64,000 bases of DNA from Sphingomonas xanthus (GCF_007998985.1 NZ_CP041659.1:2163319-2227318), one strand, 5' to 3'; counted from the stretch's first letter, positions 16,056 through 27,200 are shown. Program-made: numbers and translations. Notes: generated by a model from the sequence alone, not told the origin.

Positions 16056-17652
16056 GTGCTGGCAAATCTATGGTGAACCTTGTCAGGCCGAACTCGAGAT
16101 TTTCCTCATGAACAGACCCTCCGTGAGCCTCGACGATGGACCTCGTTATGATGAGGCCAATCCCCATCCCCGTTCCTGCAACATGTTGGTCGGAAATCTG
16201 GTTTTCGACGCTCAGCCTGATCCGATCGTCAGCTGATTTGCTCCTTAGCCAAATCTTTCCGCCGCGAGGCGAGGCTGCAATCGCGTTGCGAACCAGGTTG
16301 AGCAGTGCCTGTCGAAGTTCAACGTCGTGCCCAAACACGCGCCCGTTGCCGCTACGATCTACGATGAGATTAACTCGCGCAGCCTTTGCTTCGGGCGCGG
16401 CGATAACGCAGACATCGTCCATTAGTTTCAGAATATCGGTTGGTAGCGGGTTGCCTGACGATTTCTCACCAAAGCTGCGCAAGCGCCGCACCATGTCCGA
16501 CAAGTCCTGGGCTTTACTCGCAATCAACCGGACTGTCGTCCGGGTCTCGGCCGAGTTGTCTTGATCGTCCTTCCGTTCCGCAAGGCCCTGCGCCTCCAGT
16601 GCGATGGTCGAAAGGGGTTGGCTGATCTCATGAATGACCGCCACCGACATAGCGCGGAGCGTTTTCAGCCGATCAGCACGGAAAAGGAGCCGATTTCGGC
16701 GCGAAAGTTCTTCCTGTAATCGGGCTTGGGCCTCTGCAAAGCTGCCGGCAAGCAATCCGATTGCACCTATGCTTGCAAGCAGCATGTGGTGCCGGATGCG
16801 ATCCGCTTCGGTCGCGACCTCCCCGGTCAGCGGCAAAACTATCAGGGCGGTGATGGCAAAACAGACCCACCCTCCAACTCGGCCCGTACGTAGTCCGGCC
16901 CAGCACGCTCCGAGCAGTACTGGCGACAATAATAGTCCAAAATCAGCAGCATAGATCCCCCAGGTAAGTGCCAGGGAGGCCGTGATCGCGATCGCGACTT
17001 CCAGCGTCAGCCGGACGGACGGCATTTTTACGCGGGCAGGACGCTTCCCGCTCAACCTCTGGATCATCCAAAGCAGCGGCGGCGACAACATCAAGATTCC
17101 CAGCATGTCGCCCAAGGAGAAAACCAACAAGGAACTCGCCAGCTTGCTGTGGTCGAGAGGGCCATTTTCGAGTGCGAGCGGGATAGACCAGGGGAATGTG
17201 GCGATGCAGGCTATAATGGGACTGATGATCGCTGTTATAGCGAAGGGCAGGGGCACCCAGCCAAAAATCGAATTGGTCGATCTCGAACCTGAACGCATGA
17301 GATGGATAACGGCGCCATACACGAGGCATGGACCGACGATTCCGGTAACGGCCAGGACGGGTTGGGGATGAAGGCTATTTTCGCCGGTAGTTAGCTGAAT
17401 GAAGAGCTCGGACAGCGCAGCCGCTGGAGCAAGCTTCGGCCCGAAATGCCACAGAAAGGCAAAACGGAGGCCCGCTGCCGGAAACCATAGGCTGTAGAAC
17501 TGACCTGTAGTCCATTCTGACGAGATCGCCCGCAGGACCGTAAAAAGAATGCCGTATCCCAAGAGAAGCGTAAACAATTTCGCGAGGTTGAAGAACGCTG
17601 CCTTGTCGGATGCGCGTTGGGCCCACGACCGGAGCTCAGCCATGGCGGTCAT
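16036..17652 (-). CDS. MASE1-domain sensor histidine kinase
   Basis: A 538-residue kinase. About eight membrane segments in the first 310 residues match the MASE1 sensor type (LFTLLLGYGILFTVL, FYSLWFPAAGLRFAFLW, LLVFSLGDMLGILMLSPPLL). The cytoplasmic core has H-box VIHEISQPLSTIALEA, N-box NLVRNAIAAS and a G2-like TGMGIGLIITRSIV. The G1 motif is weak (SVENQISDQ), so ATP binding may be atypical. It overlaps the downstream FixJ-like gene. The leader contains the 17-base element at 17825-17841. Confidence 0.9.
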   Translation of the reverse strand: MTAMAELRSWAQRASDKAAFFNLAKLFTLLLGYGILFTVLRAISSEWTTGQFYSLWFPAAGLRFAFLWHFGPKLAPAAALSELFIQLTTGENSLHPQPVLAVTGIVGPCLVYGAVIHLMRSGSRSTNSIFGWVPLPFAITAIISPIIACIATFPWSIPLALENGPLDHSKLASSLLVFSLGDMLGILMLSPPLLWMIQRLSGKRPARVKMPSVRLTLEVAIAITASLALTWGIYAADFGLLLSPVLLGACWAGLRTGRVGGWVCFAITALIVLPLTGEVATEADRIRHHMLLASIGAIGLLAGSFAEAQARLQEELSRRNRLLFRADRLKTLRAMSVAVIHEISQPLSTIALEAQGLAERKDDQDNSAETRTTVRLIASKAQDLSDMVRRLRSFGEKSSGNPLPTDILKLMDDVCVIAAPEAKAARVNLIVDRSGNGRVFGHDVELRQALLNLVRNAIAASPRGGKIWLRSKSADDRIRLSVENQISDQHVAGTGMGIGLIITRSIVEAHGGSVHEENLEFGLTRFTIDLPAHEHRNV

Positions 17653-17891
17653 GGGGTTCTCGTTGAGCGAAGGGGCAGCAAATTCATTTCGGCCTCGTCG
17701 CAGAAAAATCGTGCCTTAACCTCCCGGATTCAACCCGGATATCAATCTGGGTCAGCTTACTTAGGAGAAGTCGGTGCGAGGCTGCTCAAGCAGTTTGTCG
17801 GCATAGCTCGCGTGAAGGCAATTGCGTACCATTGCCTAACTCGTCATCCAATTGTTTGCCAAGAGCTCTGCGCTTGGCAGAGAAGTTGCCG
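17653..17891. other. Intergenic leader of the MASE1 kinase gene
   Basis: No gene seen. It holds the inverted repeat AGGCAAT-N8-ATTGCCT at 17816-17837, which overlaps the 17-base element shared with 3380-3396, and a short tandem GTCC repeat (GTCCGTCCGTCCGTCC) at the end of the PilZ gene. Confidence 0.4.
17825..17841. promoter_or_regulatory. Shared 17-base intergenic element, copy 2
   Basis: CGTACCATTGCCTAACT, differing at one base from 3380-3396. Here ATTGCCT is the right arm of a perfect 7-bp inverted repeat. Confidence 0.4.
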
Positions 17892-18554
17892 CTAACGTCC
17901 GTCCGTCCGTCCGGAAGTGGCCTCGCAAACTCCTCGGAGTTGGTCAGCTGAAATCCCGCTCTCCGCTGTATCAGCGGTCGTGGACGTCACCGCACGGGCG
18001 TTATCGACCATTTTCAGCACCCGCTCGACTCTTTGGACTGCAATGTCTAGCAGCTGGATTTCGGGGTGCGTGGCGACAAGGATTACATCGCTGATCAGGC
18101 TATTCCCCAGCTGTGACAGTTCGGCCTGCAGTTTTCTGAGCTGCGACCGAATGCATTCCTCCTCGGGAGCCGCGTCCATCCCTTCGTCGCGAGCCTCGCC
18201 GCGGTGGTAAGCGGCAACAATTTCATCGACAATCTGCTGCGACTTGTGAGGTTTTTGTACGGTCCATTCGGCGACGGTTGCGGGCGTGTTAAACTCGATC
18301 CCAGCGCAAAGGTCCTCGCTCCACGCAATCTTGCCCCTGATCTGCAAGGTTCCGCGACGCAGGATAACGGGGCTTCCTGTCGGAGGCAGGCGCGCAGCCT
18401 CCACAAGCGCTCCACTTGATGAGAAGGCTCGGATGACCACGGCACGTGACCGCTCTTCGCAGTAGAGCGTCGCCACTTGCGCATTGGATCCGGTAGCCGA
18501 CTGCTCGGCGGTCAGTGGGGATAGGGTTGCGATCTTGTTCACGACAATGCGCAT
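17892..18554 (-). CDS. PilZ-like domain protein with helical C-terminus
   Basis: A 220-residue protein starting at ATG 18554 (the upstream TTG at 18584 is unlikely). Residues 35-95 form a PilZ-like barrel: EERSRAVVIRAFSSSGALVEA corresponds to the RxxxR...[DN]xSxxG signature in degenerate form, and GKIAWSEDLCAGIEF to its last strands. C-di-GMP binding is plausible but the Arg motif is imperfect. The C-terminal half is helical and charged. GGACCGAAAT at 18597-18606 lies 43 bases upstream, linking it to the putative regulon of the pilus genes. It is surrounded by c-di-GMP and two-component genes. Confidence 0.7.
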   Translation of the reverse strand: MRIVVNKIATLSPLTAEQSATGSNAQVATLYCEERSRAVVIRAFSSSGALVEAARLPPTGSPVILRRGTLQIRGKIAWSEDLCAGIEFNTPATVAEWTVQKPHKSQQIVDEIVAAYHRGEARDEGMDAAPEEECIRSQLRKLQAELSQLGNSLISDVILVATHPEIQLLDIAVQRVERVLKMVDNARAVTSTTADTAESGISADQLRGVCEATSGRTDGR

Positions 18555-18596
18555 GGCAGAGATAGGTGAACAACTGACCGACAACTGCTCGGAAAT

Positions 18597-18606
18597 GGAC
18601 CGAAAT
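18597..18606. promoter_or_regulatory. GGWCCGAAAW half-site before the PilZ gene
   Basis: GGACCGAAAT, preceded by GGAAAT. On the minus strand this reads GGTCCATTTC-CGAG, close to the full palindrome at 3484 and 14801 and 43 bases upstream of the PilZ start. Confidence 0.4.
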
Positions 18607-18805
18607 CATGGCCGGCCGGTAGTGCGCGGATCGTTCAGCACGAGGGGTGTCGCGCCGTCGAGTTCGTCTGGTTGTCTGCGGTGCGGCCATTTGGTTGGAG
18701 GAGGTGGTCAGGGCAGGGTTGCCGCGATCTACCCGTAACGCAACGCGAGGGCATTCATGAATCTAGTGACTTGCGCCTCCAAGGCGAACAGCTACTTGAG
18801 GGCGG

Positions 18806-19507
18806 ATGAGTATGACTTTCGCGCTCAACCCGGGTGCCCAGTTCCAGCAATATGAGATCGGCCCCGAGCGCGAGCCGCTGCTGTTGATTGACGGCATACT
18901 TGCGAACCCCGCCGCGGTGGTGGAATATGCCGCCAGTGACGGTGTCTACGGCCCAGCTGGTGCAGCCTATCCAGGGATCCGCCGGGCAGCGCCCACGGCA
19001 TATCTGGAAACGATATACGAAGCGGTCGCTCCCCTATTACGGAAGACGTTTGCTATTCCAGAGGCACAGCGTTTTCGCCTGGACTCATCGTTTTCCATGG
19101 TGACGGAGCCACCAGCCAATCTACGTCACTACCAACGTGTTCCGCATATTGACCGCACCGGGCCTTATGACCTCGCAATGGTTCACTACCTTTGTGGCCC
19201 TGAGTTCGGAGGCACGCACTTTTTTTGTCACCGCAGTACCGGGTTTCAGAGGATCTCCATCGACCGCGAGGCACATTTCAACGAGGCGCTAAACCAAGAG
19301 ATCAACCAGCAGATCCTACCTGCCGGCTTCCCGGACGATGAGCATCCGCTGTTCGAGCGCGTGGCAACTGTAGAAGCCACTTTTGACCGTCTTGCGATCT
19401 ATCGTGCATCAATCCTTCACTCGCCGGCGATCACTCCGTTCGCGCAATATAGCGCTGATCCCCGGCAAGGACGCCTGACAATGACCTCGTTTCTGTTCGC
19501 CTTGTAG
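18806..19507 (+). CDS. DUF6445 family protein (2OG-Fe(II)-dioxygenase-like)
   Basis: A 233-residue protein that I assign to DUF6445, a family often found beside tryptophan halogenases in sphingomonads and caulobacters. The layout resembles Fe(II)/2-oxoglutarate dioxygenases: H114 and D116 in VPHIDRTGPYDLAM, strands GGTHFFCHRSTGF, a distal H205 in ASILHSPAIT and R223 in RLTMTSFLF. This is an inference from spacing; activity is untested. It converges on the halogenase gene with only two bases between stops. Confidence 0.75.
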   Translation: MSMTFALNPGAQFQQYEIGPEREPLLLIDGILANPAAVVEYAASDGVYGPAGAAYPGIRRAAPTAYLETIYEAVAPLLRKTFAIPEAQRFRLDSSFSMVTEPPANLRHYQRVPHIDRTGPYDLAMVHYLCGPEFGGTHFFCHRSTGFQRISIDREAHFNEALNQEINQQILPAGFPDDEHPLFERVATVEATFDRLAIYRASILHSPAITPFAQYSADPRQGRLTMTSFLFAL

Positions 19508-19509
19508 GG

Positions 19510-21054
19510 TTAAGCCGCCCATTCCTTGGCGGGGATTGTCTTGAGTCCCTCCAGCCAGAGAGCATGATCCGGCAATACGGCGATCAAATGATTGGCGGTA
19601 GCCGCGAGTTCGGCAAGGTGAGCGCCGGGATTGGGACACCATGCTGCCGCATTCCTCATGGCATCAGTCGTCGCGCCGCCCATTCCGTAATAAACAGCGG
19701 CCCAATTGAAATGGCCAAACAGCATCTTGGTATACTCATTGTCATCATCGGAGGGGTGACGGTCGTTCCATAGCGCTAGCTTGCTGGCGACGCTCGGCGG
19801 GATGTGAGCGGGGTCCGTGACGGCCTGCCAGAATGGCGTATCAGAGCGTTTCGTCAGGCAGTAATGAGCAACGATGAAATCGCGCAACTCGAGATAACGG
19901 GTGCGCATGACGTGGTTGAAGCGCGATCGCGCTGCAGGGTTGATCCCCGACAGCGGAAAATAGCGAACGAGTTGTTCCAGTGCGAGTTCGACCAGTTGCA
20001 GGCCGGTCGATTCCAGGGGTTCAATAAACCCACCGGCCAGGCCGATGCCAATGACGTTCCCTCGCCAGGTTTCGGCGGGCATGCCTACCCGCATGGCGAG
20101 ATGCCGTGCAGGAACGTCCTCGGCTACTCCCACCCATTCCCGAAGCGCTCGTTCTGCGTCGGCGGGTTCAATGAACTTGCTCGAATAGACATATCCCGTG
20201 CCTTCCCGGTGCTGCAGCCCAATCCTCCACGCCCAGCCAAAATCCATGGCTTTGGCCGTCGTATAGGGGCGGGCAACCTCGCCATCCGCATACGGTTTCG
20301 GGATGGCCACGGCACGGTCACACAGGAGATGCTCAGAAAAGCTCTCGAAAGGCACTTCCATGGCCTTCCCAAGGAGGACCGAGGCAAAGCCTGAGCAATC
20401 GATGAAAAGATCACCCTCGATCTGACGTCCATCATCGAGCACGAGGCTTTTCACATTCCCGCAATCCGAATGTTCAACCTCTGAGACGCGCCCCGATACA
20501 TGCGAAACCCCGCGTGACCTCGCGATATCGGCGAGCAAGTCTCCGAATTCCTCGGCATCGAGGTGATAGGCGTATGGCAGCGAGCCTTGATAATCGGGGT
20601 CCATCATTCGCTTGGGGGCGCGATTGGCAATCGCGACCTGGCGTTGGATGCCGCTTTCCATGTCAAATGGACCGGCTACTCCGGCTGCACTTCGGGCCAG
20701 CCAACTGGGCGCGGGGTTGAAGTTGCGGGTCGTGTCGAGCGCCTCGAACGGATGAAAATAATCGCTGTCCGGGCCATTCCAGTCGATGAAACGCACCCCA
20801 TGTTTGAACGTGGCATGGGTGCGTTTCATGAGCGTCGCTTCGTCAATTCCCAGGAACTGCGCGAATCGCAGGAGAGTGGGGATCGTTGCTTCGCCGACCC
20901 CAATTCGGCCGATGTTGGGGCTCTCGATCAGCGTGATTCGAAGCCGACGGCGATCGGGACGATTGAAGACGCGATCAAGGTAGGAAGCAGCCATCCAGCC
21001 GGCCGATCCTCCGCCCAGAATCACAAGATGTTGCGGAAATGCATCAATCGACAT
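19510..21054 (-). CDS. Flavin-dependent tryptophan halogenase
   Basis: A 514-residue PrnA-like halogenase, which uses FADH2, O2 and halide to make HOCl that is passed to a catalytic Lys. Features are the FAD motif VILGGGSAGWMAASYL, GVGEATIP, the Lys in HATFKHGVRFIDW, and the Glu in FIEPLESTGLQL. The halogenase signature WxWxIP reads WAWRIGL, with the Pro replaced by Gly. ATG 21054 is the start. The substrate may be a peptide or another indole rather than free Trp. No TonB-dependent receptor, a frequent neighbour of such genes, lies beside it here. Confidence 0.88.
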   Translation of the reverse strand: MSIDAFPQHLVILGGGSAGWMAASYLDRVFNRPDRRRLRITLIESPNIGRIGVGEATIPTLLRFAQFLGIDEATLMKRTHATFKHGVRFIDWNGPDSDYFHPFEALDTTRNFNPAPSWLARSAAGVAGPFDMESGIQRQVAIANRAPKRMMDPDYQGSLPYAYHLDAEEFGDLLADIARSRGVSHVSGRVSEVEHSDCGNVKSLVLDDGRQIEGDLFIDCSGFASVLLGKAMEVPFESFSEHLLCDRAVAIPKPYADGEVARPYTTAKAMDFGWAWRIGLQHREGTGYVYSSKFIEPADAERALREWVGVAEDVPARHLAMRVGMPAETWRGNVIGIGLAGGFIEPLESTGLQLVELALEQLVRYFPLSGINPAARSRFNHVMRTRYLELRDFIVAHYCLTKRSDTPFWQAVTDPAHIPPSVASKLALWNDRHPSDDDNEYTKMLFGHFNWAAVYYGMGGATTDAMRNAAAWCPNPGAHLAELAATANHLIAVLPDHALWLEGLKTIPAKEWAA

Positions 21055-21224
21055 CAATCTATCCCTTTATAAGGCCAGGTTCCTATGAGCGAGTTTGGAA
21101 ACTTCGCAAGAGGGGACTTGCGAGGTTGATAAAAACACTGTCTTGGAAATTTATTGTTAAGTCCGGTTGGTAACGGATGTAGTTCCGCGACCCATACGGC
21201 GTATTTCGGGGTGGGTTTTACATT

Positions 21225-24200
21225 ATGATTGCTATGACGGATCGCCGCGCGAAGCGCGGCCTGCTGCGTAACCTTATCCTGAGCTCGACAGCTCTCATAG
21301 CATTCCCAGCCCATGCCGCAGAGTATGTCGTTACCGATGCGGCGGGCCTGAGCGCGGCAATCCTCGCATCCAATGCCAGTGAAGAAGCCGACACGATTGT
21401 CTTTGCGAACGATATCGTTGCGGCCAATCTGCCTGTCATCACCGGCAGTCTGACGATCAACGGTGCCGGCTATACCCTCGACGGCGGTTCGACCCGGCTG
21501 TTCTTCATCGATGCGCCAAATTCCAGCATCAACATCCTGAATTTCTCCAGCCTGTATAATGGCCTTGCGGAAGGCGGCGATGGGGCGGGGCTCGGCGGCG
21601 GTGGCCTAGGAGCCGGAGGCGCCATCTTCGTCAACGCCGGGAACGTATCGGTCGAAAACGTCAGTTTCAGCCAAAATGGCGCTGTCGGCGGTGATGGCGG
21701 CAGCTTGGCCGGCGGCGCTGCGGCGGCGGGCGGCGGCGGAGGCCTGGGCGGTGACGGTGGCGGTGGCTCGACTGCGGCGGGCGGCGGAGGCGGCGGCTTC
21801 AGTGGCGGCGGCGGCGGGGCCGGCGGCACGGCCGTAAGCCAGTATAATTCTTATTACAGCAGCTATTCTTCGAGCACGCCCGCAGGAGCAGGTGGAGCTG
21901 GGGCAGGCACTAGCGGAAATGATGGCGGTGCTGGGTCAGCCCTCGGCGCCGGTAGCGGCGGTTTTGGGTTCGATGCCGGCCTTGGTGGTGCAGCAGGGAC
22001 GGCAGGAACCTCTTCGTACACCGGCGGATATTACAGCTATGGAGGCTGCTACTATTCATGGTGGGGCGGGAGTTATTGCTACAGCGGCTGGTACTCACCG
22101 GGCAATTACTCTGAGACGTCCAGCACCGGCGGTGGTGGCGGCGGCGGCGGCGCCACGGGCGGCGGTGATGGCGGCAACGGCTATGCCTATGGATATTATG
22201 CCTTGCCAGGCGGCGGCGGTGGCGGTGGTGGGCTCACCGGCGTAGGCGGTGCTGGTGGATCGAATGGCGATGGTGCCGATGGCAGCTACGGTGGCGGCGG
22301 GGGCGGTTCTGCCGGCTCGTACATGTCGGTCGCTGGCGGTAACGGCGGCACCTTCGGCGGCGGCGGTGGCTCCTACGATGTTGCAGGTGCCGGCGGGTTC
22401 GGCGGCGGCGGCGGCGGGTCGCTTTACGGCGCCGGGGGAGCCAGCGGTTTCGGCGGTGGAAGCGGAGGCTCCGTCTACAACAGTATGGTTGTTGGCGGGG
22501 GCGCTGGTGCAGGTACGGGAAGTACTGGCAGCAACAATCCCGAATATGCAGGCGGTGGCGGCGGCGCTGGTTTTGGCGGCGCGATCTTTGTCAATGCGGG
22601 CGCGACAATCACCATAGGCGGCAACGTTCTATTCTCCGGTAGCGCAGCCCAGGGCGGCGCTGGCGGCGGGTCGGGTGCAACTGGCGGTAGCGGTGCTGGC
22701 AGCGACATGTTCCTAATGTCCGGCACGACCACCACATTTTCTCCGGGCACCGGAAATGTCATTACCCTCACCGGCACCATTGCCGACGACAGTCGCAACT
22801 CGTTGGTCGGTGGCTCGGGGCCCGGTGCAACGATCGCTGTTGCTGGCGGCGGCTCGGTTCAGCTTGACGGCCACAGCAGTATTGCCGGCGGTTTCACCAT
22901 TGGCGAGGATACGAGCCTGGCTGTAGGTACTGACGGGCTTATCAGTGCGCCGGGTTCCGCGGTTCGACTGGTGGGTGGCGGCGCCCTTTTTGCCAACGCA
23001 GGGACCACCAATGGTGGGGCTGAAGCCGTGCGGGTTTCGGCCAACGGTACCGTAATCAATACGGGAACGATGTCGGGCAGCGGGACCGCGATCACGGTCG
23101 ACGATGGGGTCCACGCTGTCATCGGACTTGCAACCGGATCGTCCACCTTTGGCCATGTGACGGTCGCAGGGAACGGTTCGGCCGAACTTCGGGTGGACGG
23201 ATTGCTGGACGGCGGCTTCCAGGGCGGCGCTGGTGCGGACCTGCTTCACATTGGGTCCACCGGCATTGTCACTGCTGCATCCTCGCTTGGCGCTGGTGAC
23301 GACATGTTGATGTTCACCAACGGTGGCGCACATGCGGGCGTCGACGGCGGGGAGGGGCATGATACGCTCTTCCTCAGCGGCTTCTCTTCCTATGGCGAGG
23401 CTGGTCTCGATACGCTCACCGGGTTTGAAGCTCTCGGCAAGACCGGCGCTGGGACCCTCCGGTTCGACAGCGTCCCGGCAGGGTTCAACCAATTCTATGC
23501 CGGCAATGGCAGCGGCAATGACGGCGCGCTGGTGTTTAGCGGCACCTCGTCCTTGACCGGTGACATTTACGTCAACGGCGCCATCCTTCGCGCCGAGACC
23601 GCCGGCGCCTTTGGCACTGCCACGATCCACATGATCAACCCGACCGTGCAGTTCGCCGCAACGGGTGTTTACGCTAACGACATCATGCTGGAGGTTGCAC
23701 CTCCTGCGAGCGCTGATCCGACCCGGCTTGAGGCGATCAACAGCGCGGTCGCGATACTCACTGGAGTGATCTCGACCGGAACCACGCCCACGACCGATCC
23801 TGTCCAATATGTGACAATCGGCGGCAACGGCTTGATCGTGCTGACTAATGACGCGAACAGCTGGAGCGGTACCACCACGATTGAAGCCGGCGCGTCGCTG
23901 TCCGGAACTTCGAACTCGATTTCAGGCGGATCGATCGTCAACAACGGCAATCTCTCGTTCGACCAGGCTAGCAGCGGCACGGTCGGACAGGCCATTTCGG
24001 GCAATGGCTCGGTCGCCGTGTACGGCGGAGGTGAGCTGACGTTTGCAAACAGCCTGACTTTTGCCGGGTCGATGCAGGTGAGCGATAGCCAGGCCATTTT
24101 CCAGGCAGCGAATACCGTGGGCCCCGTCTTTCTGTACGGCGATGATGGAGCGGTGATCGTCGGCAGCGACGGCAGCCTTACGACGGGAGCCTCTTTCGGG

Positions 24201-27200
24201 GTTTATGGCGGTAGCGGGGCGTCGACGGTCGACAATTCCGGCACGATCCAGAGCACCTCTTATGTCGGTGTTCGGCTCGACGGTGATGGTAGCCACTTGG
24301 TCAACCGCGAGGGTGGCACAATCAGCGGCTATTATACTGGAAGCTCTAACTATGGTGTAATAACCGCGGAAAATTACGGGGTTATCCGCGGGACCTTGTT
24401 CAACGGTCTGGACGGGAACCTCTCGAGTGTCGTCAACCATGCCGGCGGTCAGATCATCGGTGAAGGCTGGGCTTCACGCACCAGTGGACTAGGCATCAAC
24501 TCCGACCGCGATGTCGTGGTTACCAATCATGGCCAGATCGTCGGCCGCTTTGCGGGCCTGGTTGCAGTCAATGGGCTAACCCTGACCAATGGCGGCCTGA
24601 TCGGCTCGGGCTGGTTGAGCGGTTCAACATTTGCCTATTCTGACGGCAATGATGGCGTCCAAGCGCTGGGCGGCGGCAGCATCGACAACTTGGCGGGAGG
24701 CCAGATTCTCGGCTCCATCACCGGCATCTACAGCCGCGGCGGGCTGCTGGAGGTCACCAACGCTGGTCAGATCCACGGCAACTCGTTCGGCTTCTATAAC
24801 GAGACGGGTCTTGCCCTGACCAATCAATCGGGCGGCGTCGTGAGCGGCGGCGATCGGGCCATTCTGGTCTTTGGCGGCGCGACGATAACCAACGAGATTG
24901 GCGGACTGATCACTGGTCCGTACGGCGCGGTCCATTCGCTGGGATGGCAACAGGTCACGGTCGAGAATTCCGGCGACATGATTGGCGCCATCAACTCTAC
25001 GCATGGCGGTGATCTCGTCATCACCAACCACGCCACGGGCAACATCGTTCGCGAAGCCTTTGGTTCAGGCATCGACGTCTCGGGTGGCGGCATGCTGACG
25101 CTAGACAATGCCGGAGACATCGTGGGCTCAGGCTGGGGCGTTGTTGGCCGCCATAGCGGCGACAGCATCGTTAACTCGGGTCGCATCGCGACTGGCTTTA
25201 TCAGCGGTGAAACGATCACCTTGGGCGGCGGCGAAGCTGTGACGTTGGCCAATGGCGGAATGATCGAGAACACCGCCACCGGTCAGATTCTGGGCAACAG
25301 CTATGCAGTTCTAGCCTTTGGCAATCTGGTGCTTTCCAATGCGGGTACGATCCAGGGCGGGGCCTCAGGTTATGTAGCGGGCGTCCGAACCGATGGTGGC
25401 GGAACGATCGACAACCTCGCGGGCGGGAGCATTTCCGGAAACACCTGGGGGGTCGTCAACAATTCGAGCGCTGACCTCATCCTCACCAATGCCGGTCATA
25501 TGCGCGGTGATGTCTTCAACGCCGTCTACACGGGTTCCGGAAGCGGTAACCAGATAACGAACCTTGCAACGGGGACGATGGTTGGCGGCAATGCCGGCAT
25601 CTATTCCGACGGCGCCAATCTCACCGTGAATAACGCGGGTATTATCCAGGTCGTCGGCGGTTCGGAAAATAGCGTGATCAGCGGTATTTTCTCCTCCGCC
25701 GCGGGCGCCAACATCACGAATAGCGGTACGATCGAGTCCACCCTGGCGGCCGGCAACGGCATTTACCTCGCCCAGGGCGGCACGATCACAAACATGGCCG
25801 GGGGCGTGATCAGCGGCGGCATCGATGGCGCAGCGATCATCCTGGGCGCTACCAGCGATTTGGACTTGCAGGCGGGATCGACCGTCAACGGCGATATCGT
25901 CGTCGGCGGCGGGCAGCTTGTAACCGCGACCATCGCGGGCACCGTCAACGGTGCGTACAATGCGACCGGCGACAACGGTGTCGACGTCATCACGCTCGAA
26001 GCGGGTGGGACGCTCAGCGCTGCCGGCCTTGGCGGCGGCGATGACAATCTGACCTTGCGCAGCGGGGGACTTGGCGGTCTTGCCGATGGTGGGGACGGCC
26101 TTGACCAGCTGCTCTTCGATATCGGCAGCGGCACGGTCAGCTACGATGCAGGCCAGTTCCTGGGCTTTGAAGTCCGGACGAAGACCGGCGCCGGCGTCCT
26201 CAGCCTTTCTGGGATTGATACGCTTACCGCTGACTTCGGCGTAAGTGGCGGCACGCTGGCGGTGTCTGGCGGGTCAGCGATCAACGACGCGGCGGCGGTT
26301 AGCCTCTCGGCGGGCGCAACCCTGCGACTGGACTCCAGCGAAGCCATCCGCACAATCATGGGCTCCGGTTCGGTTGCGCTTGGCGCCAATAACCTTGTCC
26401 TCGTGGGCAACGATACCGGCACTTTCGCAGGCGTCATCAGCGGCTCGGGTGGCCTCTGGAAGGGCGGTACGGGAACGCTGGCACTTAGCGGTGCGAACAG
26501 CTTTACCGGTGGCTTGCAGGTTGCCGGCGGGCGCGTGCAACTCGTTTCTTCCGAACGTCTTGCCGACAGCGTGCTCGTCGGTGTGGATAGCGGTGCGACC
26601 TTCGATCTCGCGGGTCACACGGAAACCATCGGCGGACTGACCGGGAATGGTTCGGTTACGCTGGGTAGCGGCCATCTCATCGTCTCATCGGCACTCAACA
26701 CCCAGTTTGGCGGCGTTATCAGCGGCACCGGTAACCTGACCAAGTCGGGCAGCGGCGTGCTGATGCTGAGCGGTGCAAACACCTACACCGGTCCAACAGC
26801 AGTGACCGGCGGCTCGTTGCTCGTGAACGGTTCGCTTGCCTCGATGGTCACCGTAAGTGGTGGCGGGTTGATCGGCGGTAATGGCAGTATCGCCGGCCTC
26901 GTGGTGAATTCCGGAGGCATTCTTGCTCCGGGTAACTCGATCGGACATCTGCAGGTCGCTGGAAACCTGACCTTCAACAGCGGGTCGATCTACCAGGTCG
27001 AAACGACGCCAACTGCGGCGGATCTTGCCACCGCAACCGGTAATATTGTCATCAATGGCGGCACGGTACAGGTACTGGCTGGCGGCGCGACCTACTCGCC
27101 GCTTACGAGTTACCTGATCCTCCAGGCTGGCGGCTCGGTCTCCGGTGCGTTCAACAGCGTCACGAGCAACCTTGCCTTCCTCGATCCAACGCTGAGCTAT

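Noticed and set aside
21470-22800. Long Pro- and Ala-rich frames opposite the Gly-rich part of the autotransporter
   Set aside because: Their composition follows directly from GGC/GGT-rich codons on the other strand; no ribosome site or family.
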